Shown here piece by piece: positions 45,549 through 53,334 of a stretch of 64,000 bases of DNA (position 1 is the first letter of the stretch; each line of letters begins with the position of its first letter). Position numbers and translations under genes: made by a program. This DNA comes from a candidate division FCPU426 bacterium. Its GTDB lineage: Bacteria > Oederibacteriota > Muellerivitia > Muellerivitales > Muellerivitaceae. Below the pieces are notes generated by a model. That model saw only the letters and a program-made list of their open reading frames with translations, was not told where the DNA came from and made no database searches. The DNA is taken from contig DAIDGV010000003.1 in NCBI GenBank assembly GCA_027452205.1, positions 1 through 64,000 on the forward strand, given 5' to 3'.

Positions 45549-46643
45549 ATGAAAGATCAATCGGGTCTTATCAAAAGTCACGGTGACATAAAAATAGTAC
45601 TTTTATTTTTAGCTTCATTTTTGGGTTTTGTGTTTGCACCTTTTTCCATTGGCCTAACCTTATTTATCATTGCGATAAGTTATGTTGGCAAAGTAGAGAT
45701 CAGCTACCGGGCGCAGCAAGACACAGATACGTATCAATATGCCGGCTTTTTTCCAAGACTTGGCAGTTTTTTGATCGATGCGGGGGTAATGTATTGTTCG
45801 ATTACTTTTTCGTTCATGTTGTTTCGAGCGGATTCCTTGGATGAACATCACGAATTCTACCGGATGCTTCTCTGGTTGTTCATTCAGCTTTATATGCTTA
45901 AACGCTGGGGTCAAACTCCAGGAAAAATGATGATGGGGATCAAAGTTTTAAGGGTTGATTTTGAACCAATCGGTTGGAAAGAAATCATTTTGAGAGATCT
46001 GTTTCAGGTCCTTCAGGCTCTCGGATCTTTGACCAAGATGTTCCTGGTTACTTTTGCAATTGTTGATATGAACCTTAAATTAACCGGTGTTTCTTTTGTT
46101 CCGGCGAATAGCTTAAATTTTATGGTCAATAGATTCAGCTTATTATCCACCTTTTGGATTTTCAGTGAATTGCTTGTTCTTTTAACAAATCAACGTAAGC
46201 GGGCGTTGCATGACTTTTTGGCCGGGACAGTCGTCGTTGTTGCCAATAAACCAGTTCGATATGCCTGGGCTTTTGCTGCAAGTGCGCTTCTGTTTGCGGT
46301 TGGGCTTGTTTGGTTTTCGGTGATGCATACGGGGATGTTATTCGAAAGTTTAGCTGAGAAGGGTAACGCTGCTGCTCAGTATAGTTTGGGTGGTAGTTAT
46401 CTAATGGGTTGGGAAAAACCTAAAAATGAAAAATTGGCTTTTCAATGGATTCAGAAATCGGCTGACCAGGGCTACGCCAAGGCTGAGTTCGATTTGGGAC
46501 AATTTTATGAAAAGGGAAAGGGTGTTACCGTCAACCGCGATCAAGCGATCCATTGGCTGGAATTAGCGGCTCAAGATGGGGATTGGGGTACTTCTGGAAA
46601 AGCTAAGTTGGAATTGAAAGGTATGGGAGTAAACCAAGAATAA
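45549..46643 (+). CDS. RDD-family membrane protein fused to Sel1-like repeats
   Basis: The 364-aa protein begins with a TM hairpin (16-45). An RDD domain follows (about 65-235; FFPRLGSFLIDAGVMY, GQTPGKMMMGIKV, RALHDFLAGTVVV). After a further TM segment (242-263) come two Sel1-type repeats (AAQYSLGGSYLMG to AFQWIQKSADQGY, and AEFDLGQFYEKGKGV to AIHWLELAAQDG). RDD proteins are of unclear transport function, and Sel1 repeats bind proteins. The fusion suggests a membrane scaffold. The gene is AT-rich against the window average. Confidence 0.85.
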   Translation: MKDQSGLIKSHGDIKIVLLFLASFLGFVFAPFSIGLTLFIIAISYVGKVEISYRAQQDTDTYQYAGFFPRLGSFLIDAGVMYCSITFSFMLFRADSLDEHHEFYRMLLWLFIQLYMLKRWGQTPGKMMMGIKVLRVDFEPIGWKEIILRDLFQVLQALGSLTKMFLVTFAIVDMNLKLTGVSFVPANSLNFMVNRFSLLSTFWIFSELLVLLTNQRKRALHDFLAGTVVVVANKPVRYAWAFAASALLFAVGLVWFSVMHTGMLFESLAEKGNAAAQYSLGGSYLMGWEKPKNEKLAFQWIQKSADQGYAKAEFDLGQFYEKGKGVTVNRDQAIHWLELAAQDGDWGTSGKAKLELKGMGVNQE

Positions 46644-46661
46644 ACATTCGAAAGGTTATCC

Positions 46662-47117
46662 GTGAGAACGATCGGTAATTTTATTTGGTTCGTTTGTGGT
46701 GGCCTCCTTATGGGTCTGTGTTGGTGGCTCATTGGTTGTCTAGCTTATATCTCCATCATTGGTATCCCCTGGGGAAAAGCCTGTTTTGTAATCGGTAATT
46801 TCACTTTCTTTCCCTTTGGCAAAGAGGCCATCAGCCGTAAAGAACTGCATGGCAAAGACGATATTGGCACTGGGGGATTGGGGCTGATAGGGAACATCAT
46901 TTGGTTCCTTTGCGGTGGTTTCTGGCTGGCGCTAGGGCACGTTGGGACAGGCTTATTGTGCTGTGTGACCATCATTGGAATACCTTTCGGCATTCAGCAT
47001 TTCAAACTGGCAGGTATTTCATTAGCGCCTATTGGAATGACGATCGTTACAAAAGAAGTGGCTGAAGCTGCGCGGAAAGCTAACGCCGAAGAAACGGTGA
47101 AGGGGTTAAGAAGCTAA
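46662..47117 (+). CDS. YccF-like inner-membrane protein
   Basis: The 151-aa product contains two copies of the YccF motif: GNFIWFVCGGLLMGLCWWL with ISIIGIPWGKACFVIGNFTF, and GNIIWFLCGGFWLALGHV with VTIIGIPFGIQHFKLAGISL. Each has a TM hairpin. YccF family proteins are of unknown function. The GTG start has AAAGGTTATCC upstream. It follows the RDD-Sel1 gene by 18 bp, so an operon of membrane proteins is likely. Confidence 0.9.
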   Translation: MRTIGNFIWFVCGGLLMGLCWWLIGCLAYISIIGIPWGKACFVIGNFTFFPFGKEAISRKELHGKDDIGTGGLGLIGNIIWFLCGGFWLALGHVGTGLLCCVTIIGIPFGIQHFKLAGISLAPIGMTIVTKEVAEAARKANAEETVKGLRS

Positions 47118-47187
47118 AGTCAAAGATTAGATACTTACTGGCAAGATACCTTTGTAACCTCTGGCATTTTGAAAATCGGTGATTGCA

Positions 47188-47808
47188 ATGATGTCGTACA
47201 CTGAAAAAATGAAACAGCTTCAAAAGTTATTGTCGGAAATGAATAATCCGACTCCTAATGAATTTAGGAAAATAACAACGGAGTTCAATAAATACAGGGA
47301 CAAAAACAACACCAATTTTGAACCAGTTAAAATATCTCAAGAAGTAATGCTTTATTTTCTTTTTGATAAGTATAAAGAATTTGAGTATTTGAGAATGTTT
47401 AGAGATTCAACTGAGAATTACGAATTTAGAAATGCAGCAAGCGGCCCGATGATTGGTTATTTTTACGAGATGCTGGCGACGATTCGCAGACATGATATTT
47501 TCGGCTGGTATTCTTCTGGATTTAATTTCACAGATGAGGAAATGAATTTAATGAAAGAATATAGGCACACAAAATTTCATATTCCGGACGATCTGGATTT
47601 GTTCGAGGAACGAGCTAATAATTTAATTAATTGGGAAGAAGTGTTTCCGAAAATATATGATAATTCTAGAAGGTTAAAAGAATATATTTGGCGTTTTAGA
47701 GAGGTTTATCCTGATCTTGATAAAACTATATATGATTCCTTCAAAGACATACTGAGACCGATGTTTCCGCATGAAATAAACGCGCATACAAAAACTAGTG
47801 TGAATTAG
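47188..47808 (+). CDS. AT-rich hypothetical protein, probably acquired
   Basis: The product (about 206 aa) is soluble and helical, rich in Glu, Lys, Asn and aromatic residues, without a motif I know. Base and codon use are markedly AT-rich compared with genes on either side, and Shine-Dalgarno support is weak (GTG 47179 and ATG 47191 are alternatives). This is a strong sign of recent transfer. It could belong to a mobile or defence cassette, but nothing in the sequence proves it. Confidence 0.75.
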   Translation: MMSYTEKMKQLQKLLSEMNNPTPNEFRKITTEFNKYRDKNNTNFEPVKISQEVMLYFLFDKYKEFEYLRMFRDSTENYEFRNAASGPMIGYFYEMLATIRRHDIFGWYSSGFNFTDEEMNLMKEYRHTKFHIPDDLDLFEERANNLINWEEVFPKIYDNSRRLKEYIWRFREVYPDLDKTIYDSFKDILRPMFPHEINAHTKTSVN

Positions 47809-47863
47809 ATTTTCGTGCATAAAACCTAGTTGGCAAACTTCGGAATGTGTTGGTAGTTGAACC

Positions 47864-48328
47864 TTACTTCTGCAGTGCCCTTTGCCAAATAACCCAATCC
47901 AGCAATATCTTGCGGTTCTTATCCGACACTGCGGAGCCCAAACCTAATTTGGCCTGCTCGTCGGGCGGCATGAAACCTTTACTAAGTTCCTTTTCCAAAT
48001 GTTTCAACTGCTTGGCGGTGGGCTCATCCGCGGGGAAAGGGAATCGATCCCCCATGGTGAAATCCTCCAAGGCGTCGGCGATCTCCTTTTTGATCTTAGT
48101 GTCGATGACCGGATCGGTACCGGCATAAGGGGCTGTCGCGTTGGGAACATGACAGGCAAAACAGCTGGTCTTGAGGATGGGTAACACGGTTTGATGAAAG
48201 TCTATCAACACGGGTGGACTATCCGCATAAACGTCCAAGGCCATGAAAAGGTTCGCCAAGAAAAGCGTGATGTAAAAGGCCGTTAAAAAGGGTATCGGAC
48301 TCAAATCGCGCTTTGATGGAACCAGCAT
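47864..48328 (-). CDS. Haem-binding-domain c-type cytochrome
   Basis: The 154-aa product has an N-terminal signal anchor (residues 12-35) and one haem c motif, CFACH (near 57), in a context (VLPILKTSCFACHVPNATAP) typical of the haem-binding domain family PF14376. The C-terminal KGFMPPDEQAKLGLG region supplies the distal Met region (MPP). It should be a periplasmic mono-haem electron carrier. It is the last of four same-strand genes for exported proteins (49835 to 47864). Confidence 0.87.
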   Translation of the reverse strand: MLVPSKRDLSPIPFLTAFYITLFLANLFMALDVYADSPPVLIDFHQTVLPILKTSCFACHVPNATAPYAGTDPVIDTKIKKEIADALEDFTMGDRFPFPADEPTAKQLKHLEKELSKGFMPPDEQAKLGLGSAVSDKNRKILLDWVIWQRALQK

Positions 48329-48351
48329 GGTGAACCTTTCCTTCGTGAAGC

Positions 48352-48462
48352 TTAGTAGCCGGAATTATTGTTCTTGGGCGAGGTGGAGCTATTGTTGCTT
48401 CCGCAAGCGGACGTCAAACAAACCAAAGACAACAAGGCCATCACCAAAATAAGTACTTTCAT
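48352..48462 (-). CDS. Tiny lipoprotein
   Basis: ATG 48462 has a strong AGGAGGTTTGAC site; the 36-aa product is essentially a lipoprotein signal (MKVLILVMALLSLVCLTSAC) plus 16 polar residues (Ser/Asn-rich). It sits between two cytochrome genes. Such entericidin-like mini-lipoproteins occur widely; its role here is unknown. Confidence 0.7.
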   Translation of the reverse strand: MKVLILVMALLSLVCLTSACGSNNSSTSPKNNNSGY

Positions 48463-48535
48463 GTCAAACCTCCTAGTTGAATTTCCTGTCCCGACCGCTG
48501 ATCGAAACGGTCGAGACCAGGTCCTGCTATCAGCT

Positions 48536-49324
48536 CTAATTATTTGGCGCTCCCTCATTGATCCAAGCGGCCACATCGGCCAATTGAGCGGAACTCAAGA
48601 AAAAACCACCGCTTTCAGGCATTCGAGGTGAACAGCCTGTGCCGCTCAACCTCAGGTAAAGAGCACTTTGATTGGCATTGCCCGGCGACACTAGCAGGGA
48701 AGCGCAGCCATCCGGCGCGGATCGGTTGACCACGGAATTATAAAAATTGGCTTGAGAACTGGGGTCGGGCGGCCCGGGAGACCCGCTGGCACCGTGACAA
48801 TTGATGCAGGAGTTAGGCTGAATGTAGGTGGTGTAGATATAGGTGAAGGTGACCGTGGTGGGGGTATAAGTTGAGGTAGAAGTGACCGTATTGGACGAGG
48901 TTGCAGTTGGGGTTGAGGTGGACGTGTTCGTTGAGCCATTGGTTTGAGTATCGGTCGCGGTGCTGGTGGCTGTGCCAGTGGCGGTATCGGCATTGGTGGG
49001 GCTGTTAGTGGCCGTATTACCGAGAGTAACCGTGTTAGTTGCCGAATTGGTCGCGGTATGGGTAGGGGTAAAGGTATTTGTGGCGGTATTGCCCAAGGTG
49101 GCTGTATTGGTCGCTGATTGGGTGACGGTATTAGTTGCGCTAGCGGTATTGGTGGCCAGATTGACGGGGGTCATGGTCGAAGTGGAAGTCTCCAGGGGTG
49201 TAAAAGTCTTAGTCGGGTTCAGCATGATGGGGGAAGTGGAGAGACTCTTTGAACAACCGCCTTCTAACGCCGCCACCAATAAAACCAAAACCGCTCCCAG
49301 TTGATAAGTTTGTTTTCGGTTCAT
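48536..49324 (-). CDS. Lipoprotein with Thr-rich linker and c-type cytochrome domain
   Basis: The 262-aa product has a lipoprotein signal (LEGGC), then about 120 residues of Thr/Asn/Ala/Ser repeats (TNTVTQSATNTATLGNTA), then a mono-haem domain with CINCHGASG near residue 175 and a distal Met in SPRMPESGGFFLS. It ends AAWINEGAPNN, as in planctomycete-style cytochrome domains. The design puts a haem on a long flexible tether, presumably from the outer membrane. Its close relative is next door at 49353. Confidence 0.9.
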   Translation of the reverse strand: MNRKQTYQLGAVLVLLVAALEGGCSKSLSTSPIMLNPTKTFTPLETSTSTMTPVNLATNTASATNTVTQSATNTATLGNTATNTFTPTHTATNSATNTVTLGNTATNSPTNADTATGTATSTATDTQTNGSTNTSTSTPTATSSNTVTSTSTYTPTTVTFTYIYTTYIQPNSCINCHGASGSPGPPDPSSQANFYNSVVNRSAPDGCASLLVSPGNANQSALYLRLSGTGCSPRMPESGGFFLSSAQLADVAAWINEGAPNN

Positions 49325-49352
49325 GTCATCCGTCTTTTCAAGATCAGTCGGG

Positions 49353-49835
49353 TTAGTTATTAGGCGCCCCGTTGTTGATCCAGGACGCGAATTGGGCCAG
49401 TTGGGTGGAGTTCAAGTAACTAGGCCCGTTATAGGGCATTTGAGGGGAACAACTGCTGCCGCTGAGCCGGTTATAGAGGGCGCTTTGGCTGGTGTTGTTG
49501 GCCGTGACGATGGAGGTACCGCAACCGAAAGAAGAAGCCACGCCCACGGTGGAGCTATAGAAGGCGGCTTTGGAGCCGCAATTGAGTTGAGTCCCTTGAG
49601 AGCCCGCCGAACCGTGGCAAGAAATGCAGGAGGAACTGCTGCCGATGGCGGTGCTGATATAAGTGTTGTATAAGAAGGTCAGGGTAGCGGGAGTGGCCGA
49701 CGCCGCGGGGGTGGGGGTGGAAGTGGGATTGTTATGGACGGTGGTAGGACTATTACTGGAACTGCTATTGGAGCAAGCCGCCGCCACCCACATTAAAGCA
49801 AAGAGTACAAAGCTTAAAACGATCGTGTTTTTCAC
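49353..49835 (-). CDS. Lipoprotein with c-type cytochrome domain
   Basis: I use GTG 49835 (GGAGGCTGAT upstream): 160 aa with lipobox WVAAAC. A short Ser/Thr/Pro linker precedes the cytochrome domain: CISCHGSAGSQG, distal Met in SPQMPYNG, and the ending FASWINNGAPNN, nearly the same as in the 48536 protein. The two are paralogues with long and short tethers. An ECF-type promoter motif lies about 70 bp upstream, divergent to the ECF sigma operon. Confidence 0.9.
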   Translation of the reverse strand: MKNTIVLSFVLFALMWVAAACSNSSSSNSPTTVHNNPTSTPTPAASATPATLTFLYNTYISTAIGSSSSCISCHGSAGSQGTQLNCGSKAAFYSSTVGVASSFGCGTSIVTANNTSQSALYNRLSGSSCSPQMPYNGPSYLNSTQLAQFASWINNGAPNN

Positions 49836-49902
49836 ATCAGCCTCCGTGACGATTGGATCCGGCGGCACGGTCAACGCGAAGCGTTGGAGGGTGCTTGCTG
49901 AT

Positions 49903-49931
49903 GTGTATTCATGGACCGGGCTAAATGTTAC
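49903..49931 (-). promoter_or_regulatory. Putative ECF promoter for the cytochrome lipoprotein gene
   Basis: On the minus strand GTAACATT, 15 bases, ATACAC. The same -35 box precedes the ECF operon and the haem-motif porin gene. The divergent boxes form the 9-bp inverted repeat AATGTTACC/GGTAACATT. Confidence 0.6.
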
Positions 49932-49961
49932 CGTGACCCCGGTATTTATTTTCGGGATGGG

Positions 49962-49990
49962 GTAACATTGCGGACGAGCGCAAACTATCT
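49962..49990 (+). promoter_or_regulatory. Putative autoregulated ECF promoter
   Basis: GTAACATT, 15 bases, CTATCT, some 25 bp before the ECF sigma gene. GTAAC-type -35 boxes are known for ECF sigma factors paired with NrsF/DUF1109 anti-sigma proteins, such as Caulobacter SigF. Confidence 0.65.
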
Positions 49991-50012
49991 ATAGAAAAGG
50001 AGCCTGAGTCCC

Positions 50013-50573
50013 TTGGATTTCAACGACGACCAATGGAAAACTTGGGCCCAGTTGATGAAATTGACCCAGAGTGGGGACAAGGCCGCTTATGAAAGGCTGC
50101 TGCTGGAGATAAGCCCTTTGGTATTTCATTTCGTCCATAAAAGGGTATTCGATCAGGACCATGTCGAGGATGTGTTCCAAGACGTGTTGTTATCGTTCCA
50201 TAAAGCGAAACATAGTTACCGGACCGATCTGCCCTTTCCGCCCTGGTTCTTCGCGGTGATCCGCAACGCGGTTTGGGCGGCGTTAAAAAAGAACTATCGG
50301 ATAACGCAGCGGGAAGTGCCCCTGGAGGATCTATTGGAGATCGCGGCGCTGGAGACGGCAGAAGATGGCATCGACGACCGTATCCACCAAGCCATGGCAG
50401 CCTTGCCTGAGATGAACCGACAAGCGGTGGAATTGTTGAAGTTAAAGGGTATGAGCGTGGATGTGGCGGCAAAGACGCTGGGGATTTCCAATGCCGCGTT
50501 GCGGGTGCGGGCCCACCGAGGTTACGCGCTATTGAAAAAGATACTGGTCACGCAAGCGGAGAAAAGCGAATGA
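50013..50573 (+). CDS. ECF-type RNA polymerase sigma factor
   Basis: The 186-aa protein has sigma-70 region 2 (YERLLLEISPLVFHFVHKRV to DVFQDVLLSFHKAKHSY, residues 26-70, with the DQDHVEDVFQDV core) and region 4 (residues 125-180, ALPEMNRQAVELLKLKGMSV then AKTLGISNAALRVRAHRG). Start is TTG with AAAAGGAGCC upstream. Its stop overlaps the next ATG by 4 bp; that gene encodes a DUF1109/NrsF-type membrane anti-sigma factor. This sigma likely drives its own operon, the divergent cytochrome gene and the porin at 53335. Confidence 0.95.
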   Translation: MDFNDDQWKTWAQLMKLTQSGDKAAYERLLLEISPLVFHFVHKRVFDQDHVEDVFQDVLLSFHKAKHSYRTDLPFPPWFFAVIRNAVWAALKKNYRITQREVPLEDLLEIAALETAEDGIDDRIHQAMAALPEMNRQAVELLKLKGMSVDVAAKTLGISNAALRVRAHRGYALLKKILVTQAEKSE

Positions 50574-51265
50574 GCGGATTGATCGACATTAAAACAGCCA
50601 AAAGCGCGCTGCCTGAACCCCGCCGGCGGTTGGTGGATCAATTGGTCGCGGATAATAAGCCGAGCAAGCCCGCGCCCTCGGTTCTGGGCCAATGGCTGGC
50701 TTGGTTGGGTTTCTCTTTAGTGGCGGTGGTCTTTTCCCTTTTCCTGATCGGACCCCAATTCGAGATCATGGATCGGTTGACGGAACCTGCCTCGGGCGGG
50801 TTCTTACTGTTGACTTTCATCCTGGCGGCCTTCTCGGCCTGGGTGGGCATCGCCTCCAGCATGCCTCAATACCGACCCCGCTGGGCGCCCCGGATGGTCG
50901 CTGGTTTTTTGATCCTTTTTCTTTTCGCTATGCCTTTTTTGTTCTTTGACCGGGAGTCTTTGGCCGGAGTGGTGACCTTGGACATGGCGGACGGATGGTT
51001 CTGCGCGCGAACAGTAGTTTGGATCGCCTTGCCGACCTGGTTGATGCTGGGTTGGATGGCTTCCCGGAACGCTTCGTTCTACCCGAGGTGGACGGGAGCT
51101 TGGTTGGGGATATCCGCTTTTCTTTTAGGGGCCGGGACCATTCAACTTCACTGCGCCCGATGGGAAACCTGTCACATGTTGATGGATCATCTGTTGCCGA
51201 TGTTGCTCTTCATTTTCTTGCCGATTTGGATCGGCGGCTACTGGTTCGCGCGCTGGAGAAAATAA
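50570..51265 (+). CDS. DUF1109/NrsF-type membrane anti-sigma factor
   Basis: The 231-aa protein has a short cytoplasmic N terminus (about 45 residues) and six TM segments (about 48-65, 78-98, 108-128, 145-162, 172-190, 205-225), the layout of NrsF. Two cysteine sites, WFCARTVVW and LHCARWETCH, sit near membrane faces as in the family, where periplasmic cysteines are needed for sensing. Caulobacter NrsF responds to heavy metals. It should hold the ECF sigma at the membrane until a redox or metal signal arrives. Confidence 0.85.
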   Translation: MSGLIDIKTAKSALPEPRRRLVDQLVADNKPSKPAPSVLGQWLAWLGFSLVAVVFSLFLIGPQFEIMDRLTEPASGGFLLLTFILAAFSAWVGIASSMPQYRPRWAPRMVAGFLILFLFAMPFLFFDRESLAGVVTLDMADGWFCARTVVWIALPTWLMLGWMASRNASFYPRWTGAWLGISAFLLGAGTIQLHCARWETCHMLMDHLLPMLLFIFLPIWIGGYWFARWRK

Positions 51266-51284
51266 GCTTTGGTCCGGCCTGTCC

Positions 51285-52268
51285 TTATTTCTTAAAAACA
51301 GCCCCTTCTTTTTGAACCTGATCCTGAACAATCGTCGATCTTAGATTCTGGACATCTACCGCCAGGGGAGTCAAAAGAACGGCTTGGGTCTTTCGAAGAC
51401 CGTTGTCCACCGCCACGAATTGGCAATCGAACTCGGTGGCTTTGCGGGCTAGTTTTGCGGCCAGATAGGCGGTTTCTTCCGCCAATTTTTCAGGCGGGTG
51501 ATAGACGGTCATCCATTGGGTGCCGTTCGTGAGGCGCTGGCAGGTGGCCAAATCTTCGCCGATGCCCGCGAGGACGATTTTTTTCGATAGGCCCTTCTTT
51601 TCCAATATCCGGGCGACTTGTTCAGCCGTTTCCGAATCGGCAACCAGGATGGCATCCACCTTGTTCTTTTCAGGGGCCAAGATGTTTTTCAATTCTTGAG
51701 AGGTGGCGGCCCACTTGGAGGCCGTGATCTGAATATCTCCCCGGTCGATGGCTGGTTGAAGCACTTTCATTTGGCCTTTGCGAAGGTCTTGGGAAGCGCT
51801 TTTCGCCGGGTCTCGGCCTAGCAGCACGTAACGACCTTGGGGAACTTTTTTGACCAGGGTCTTGGCCTGTAACTCTCCAGCTTTTTCGTTGTTGAAGTCG
51901 ACCAAATAATCCAGGTCGCTGTTGGGGATGAGCCGCTCAATGGAGAGGACCTTGATCCCCGCTTCGTGGGCGGTCCTTACCAAGGCTGAGGCTTTTGAGG
52001 GCGCGCAGGGGATGATGGCCAAGGTTTGAATGCCTTGGTGGATCAGTTCTTGGACTTGGGCGGTTTGGGTGGCCGGATCACCTTGAGCGTCTTTGACGAG
52101 AAGTTCGGCGCGGTTCTCTTCCATAGCCGTCCTTAATTTTTGGATGAAGGGTTGGCGGTCGTGGGCGTTATCCAGGGCCAGGCCGATCTTGACGTTGGGG
52201 CCCCAATGGCCCCAGCCGGTCAAGAACAAGACGGCGAAAGAGAAGAGAATGGGATTCATCCAACGCAT
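51285..52268 (-). CDS. Periplasmic sugar-binding protein (XylF/RbsB-like)
   Basis: The 327-aa product has a signal peptide (1-20) and the two-lobed type-I periplasmic binding fold: VKIGLALDNAHDRQPFIQKL, IQTLAIIPCAPSKASALV, and VLSIERLIPNSDLDYLVDFN, which resembles D-xylose-binding XylF, with VDAILVADSETAEQVARIL in the second lobe. No ABC permease or ATPase gene is nearby, so it may serve a transporter elsewhere or a sensor. A GAGGAACCC site precedes the ATG. It converges on the anti-sigma gene. Confidence 0.9.
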   Translation of the reverse strand: MRWMNPILFSFAVLFLTGWGHWGPNVKIGLALDNAHDRQPFIQKLRTAMEENRAELLVKDAQGDPATQTAQVQELIHQGIQTLAIIPCAPSKASALVRTAHEAGIKVLSIERLIPNSDLDYLVDFNNEKAGELQAKTLVKKVPQGRYVLLGRDPAKSASQDLRKGQMKVLQPAIDRGDIQITASKWAATSQELKNILAPEKNKVDAILVADSETAEQVARILEKKGLSKKIVLAGIGEDLATCQRLTNGTQWMTVYHPPEKLAEETAYLAAKLARKATEFDCQFVAVDNGLRKTQAVLLTPLAVDVQNLRSTIVQDQVQKEGAVFKK

Positions 52269-52424
52269 GGGTTCCTCGGGCGAGATCGAATTGAAAAGAA
52301 ATCATAACACAAATGACTTTCGGGACCATTTGGGCTTTCCCGTGTTGCGGAGCGGGGGGTTCAAGGATAGAATTTTTCGGTCGAAGGGCCGGCTGCGAGC
52401 GGTCCTTGAAAGGAGGCGAAACCC

Positions 52425-53195
52425 ATGGATCGACTTTCGGCGCGCCTCAAAGGCTTCTTCCTGCTTTTAACGGTTTATGGTTTGACCCAGTTTTTCCTGC
52501 CATCTGTCTTATCCGCCCAAGAGAACGACCCGGGCATTTTGCGCGCTTTGGAAACCGATTCACCCCAGATCGAGAACACCTATTATCTTGAGGGTTCCTC
52601 CAATAACGATACCTCGGCCCATCATTGGCTTTATCTGTATGGCGAAGCTTTGTTCGCCCTGGGCGGGGACTGGGGCCTGGAGGTCGATTTCCCGAACTTG
52701 GACACCCAGTACCCGTTGCGAGGGGCTCCCCTTATCCTGGCCCCGATCGGCCTTAATTTACGGTACGAGTTCTACCATTTCGGGAGTTGGAGCAGTGAGA
52801 CCGCCGGGGCTTTTTCCATCGAGGGCGGCGGGGCATATGGCTTTCCCAATAGCGGTTTTCCCTGGATCGGCAGCAGCTGGAGCGCCGAGATACTGGCTGG
52901 TTACCGCATGGGGAAGTTCTATGGCGAGGGCAACTACGGTTACGAAGGGGGGATCGATGCCCATGTCCCCAGCCAGTGGCAGGCCAATACAGCCCTGGGC
53001 TATCACCTGAGCCGTGATTGGTATGTGCAAGTGGAAGCGGACCTGACCGCGGTGACAGCCCCGGCCAGCAATTCGTCCTGGTCTTTCATCCCCCAGATCG
53101 CCTTTCAGCCGGGCGAATGGCTTTTTGAGCTGGGTGAGGCGCTGAACGAATCCCCGGCGGGCGTGACCGAATTGATGGTCGCCAGGACCTTTTAA
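52425..53195 (+). CDS. Outer-membrane barrel protein
   Basis: The 256-aa product (GAAAGGAGGCG upstream) has a signal peptide ending LSA-QE. The mature part is a run of amphipathic strands with aromatic girdles (HHWLYLYGEALFALGGDWG, LNLRYEFYHFGSWS, WYVQVEADLTAV, WLFELGEALNE) and ends VARTF with a terminal Phe. It resembles transporter-type or DUF2490-like barrels; the exact family is uncertain. It precedes the haem-motif porin by 139 bp. Confidence 0.82.
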   Translation: MDRLSARLKGFFLLLTVYGLTQFFLPSVLSAQENDPGILRALETDSPQIENTYYLEGSSNNDTSAHHWLYLYGEALFALGGDWGLEVDFPNLDTQYPLRGAPLILAPIGLNLRYEFYHFGSWSSETAGAFSIEGGGAYGFPNSGFPWIGSSWSAEILAGYRMGKFYGEGNYGYEGGIDAHVPSQWQANTALGYHLSRDWYVQVEADLTAVTAPASNSSWSFIPQIAFQPGEWLFELGEALNESPAGVTELMVARTF

Positions 53196-53246
53196 AACGC
53201 TGTTTTCAAGCCTGTCCCAAACACCCCTCCATAAATCCTCATGACC

Positions 53247-53275
53247 GTAACATTTGTCCTTTTCGCGCGATAGTC
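53247..53275 (+). promoter_or_regulatory. Putative ECF promoter for the haem-motif porin gene
   Basis: GTAACATT, 15 bases, ATAGTC: same -35 box and spacing as the two sites at 49.9 kb, 60 bp before ATG 53335. Confidence 0.65.
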
Positions 53276-53334
53276 ATAGGCGGGCCCCCGAAGGCCTCAA
53301 AACAGTGACAACCTGGTTTTCTCAAGGAGCTTTC

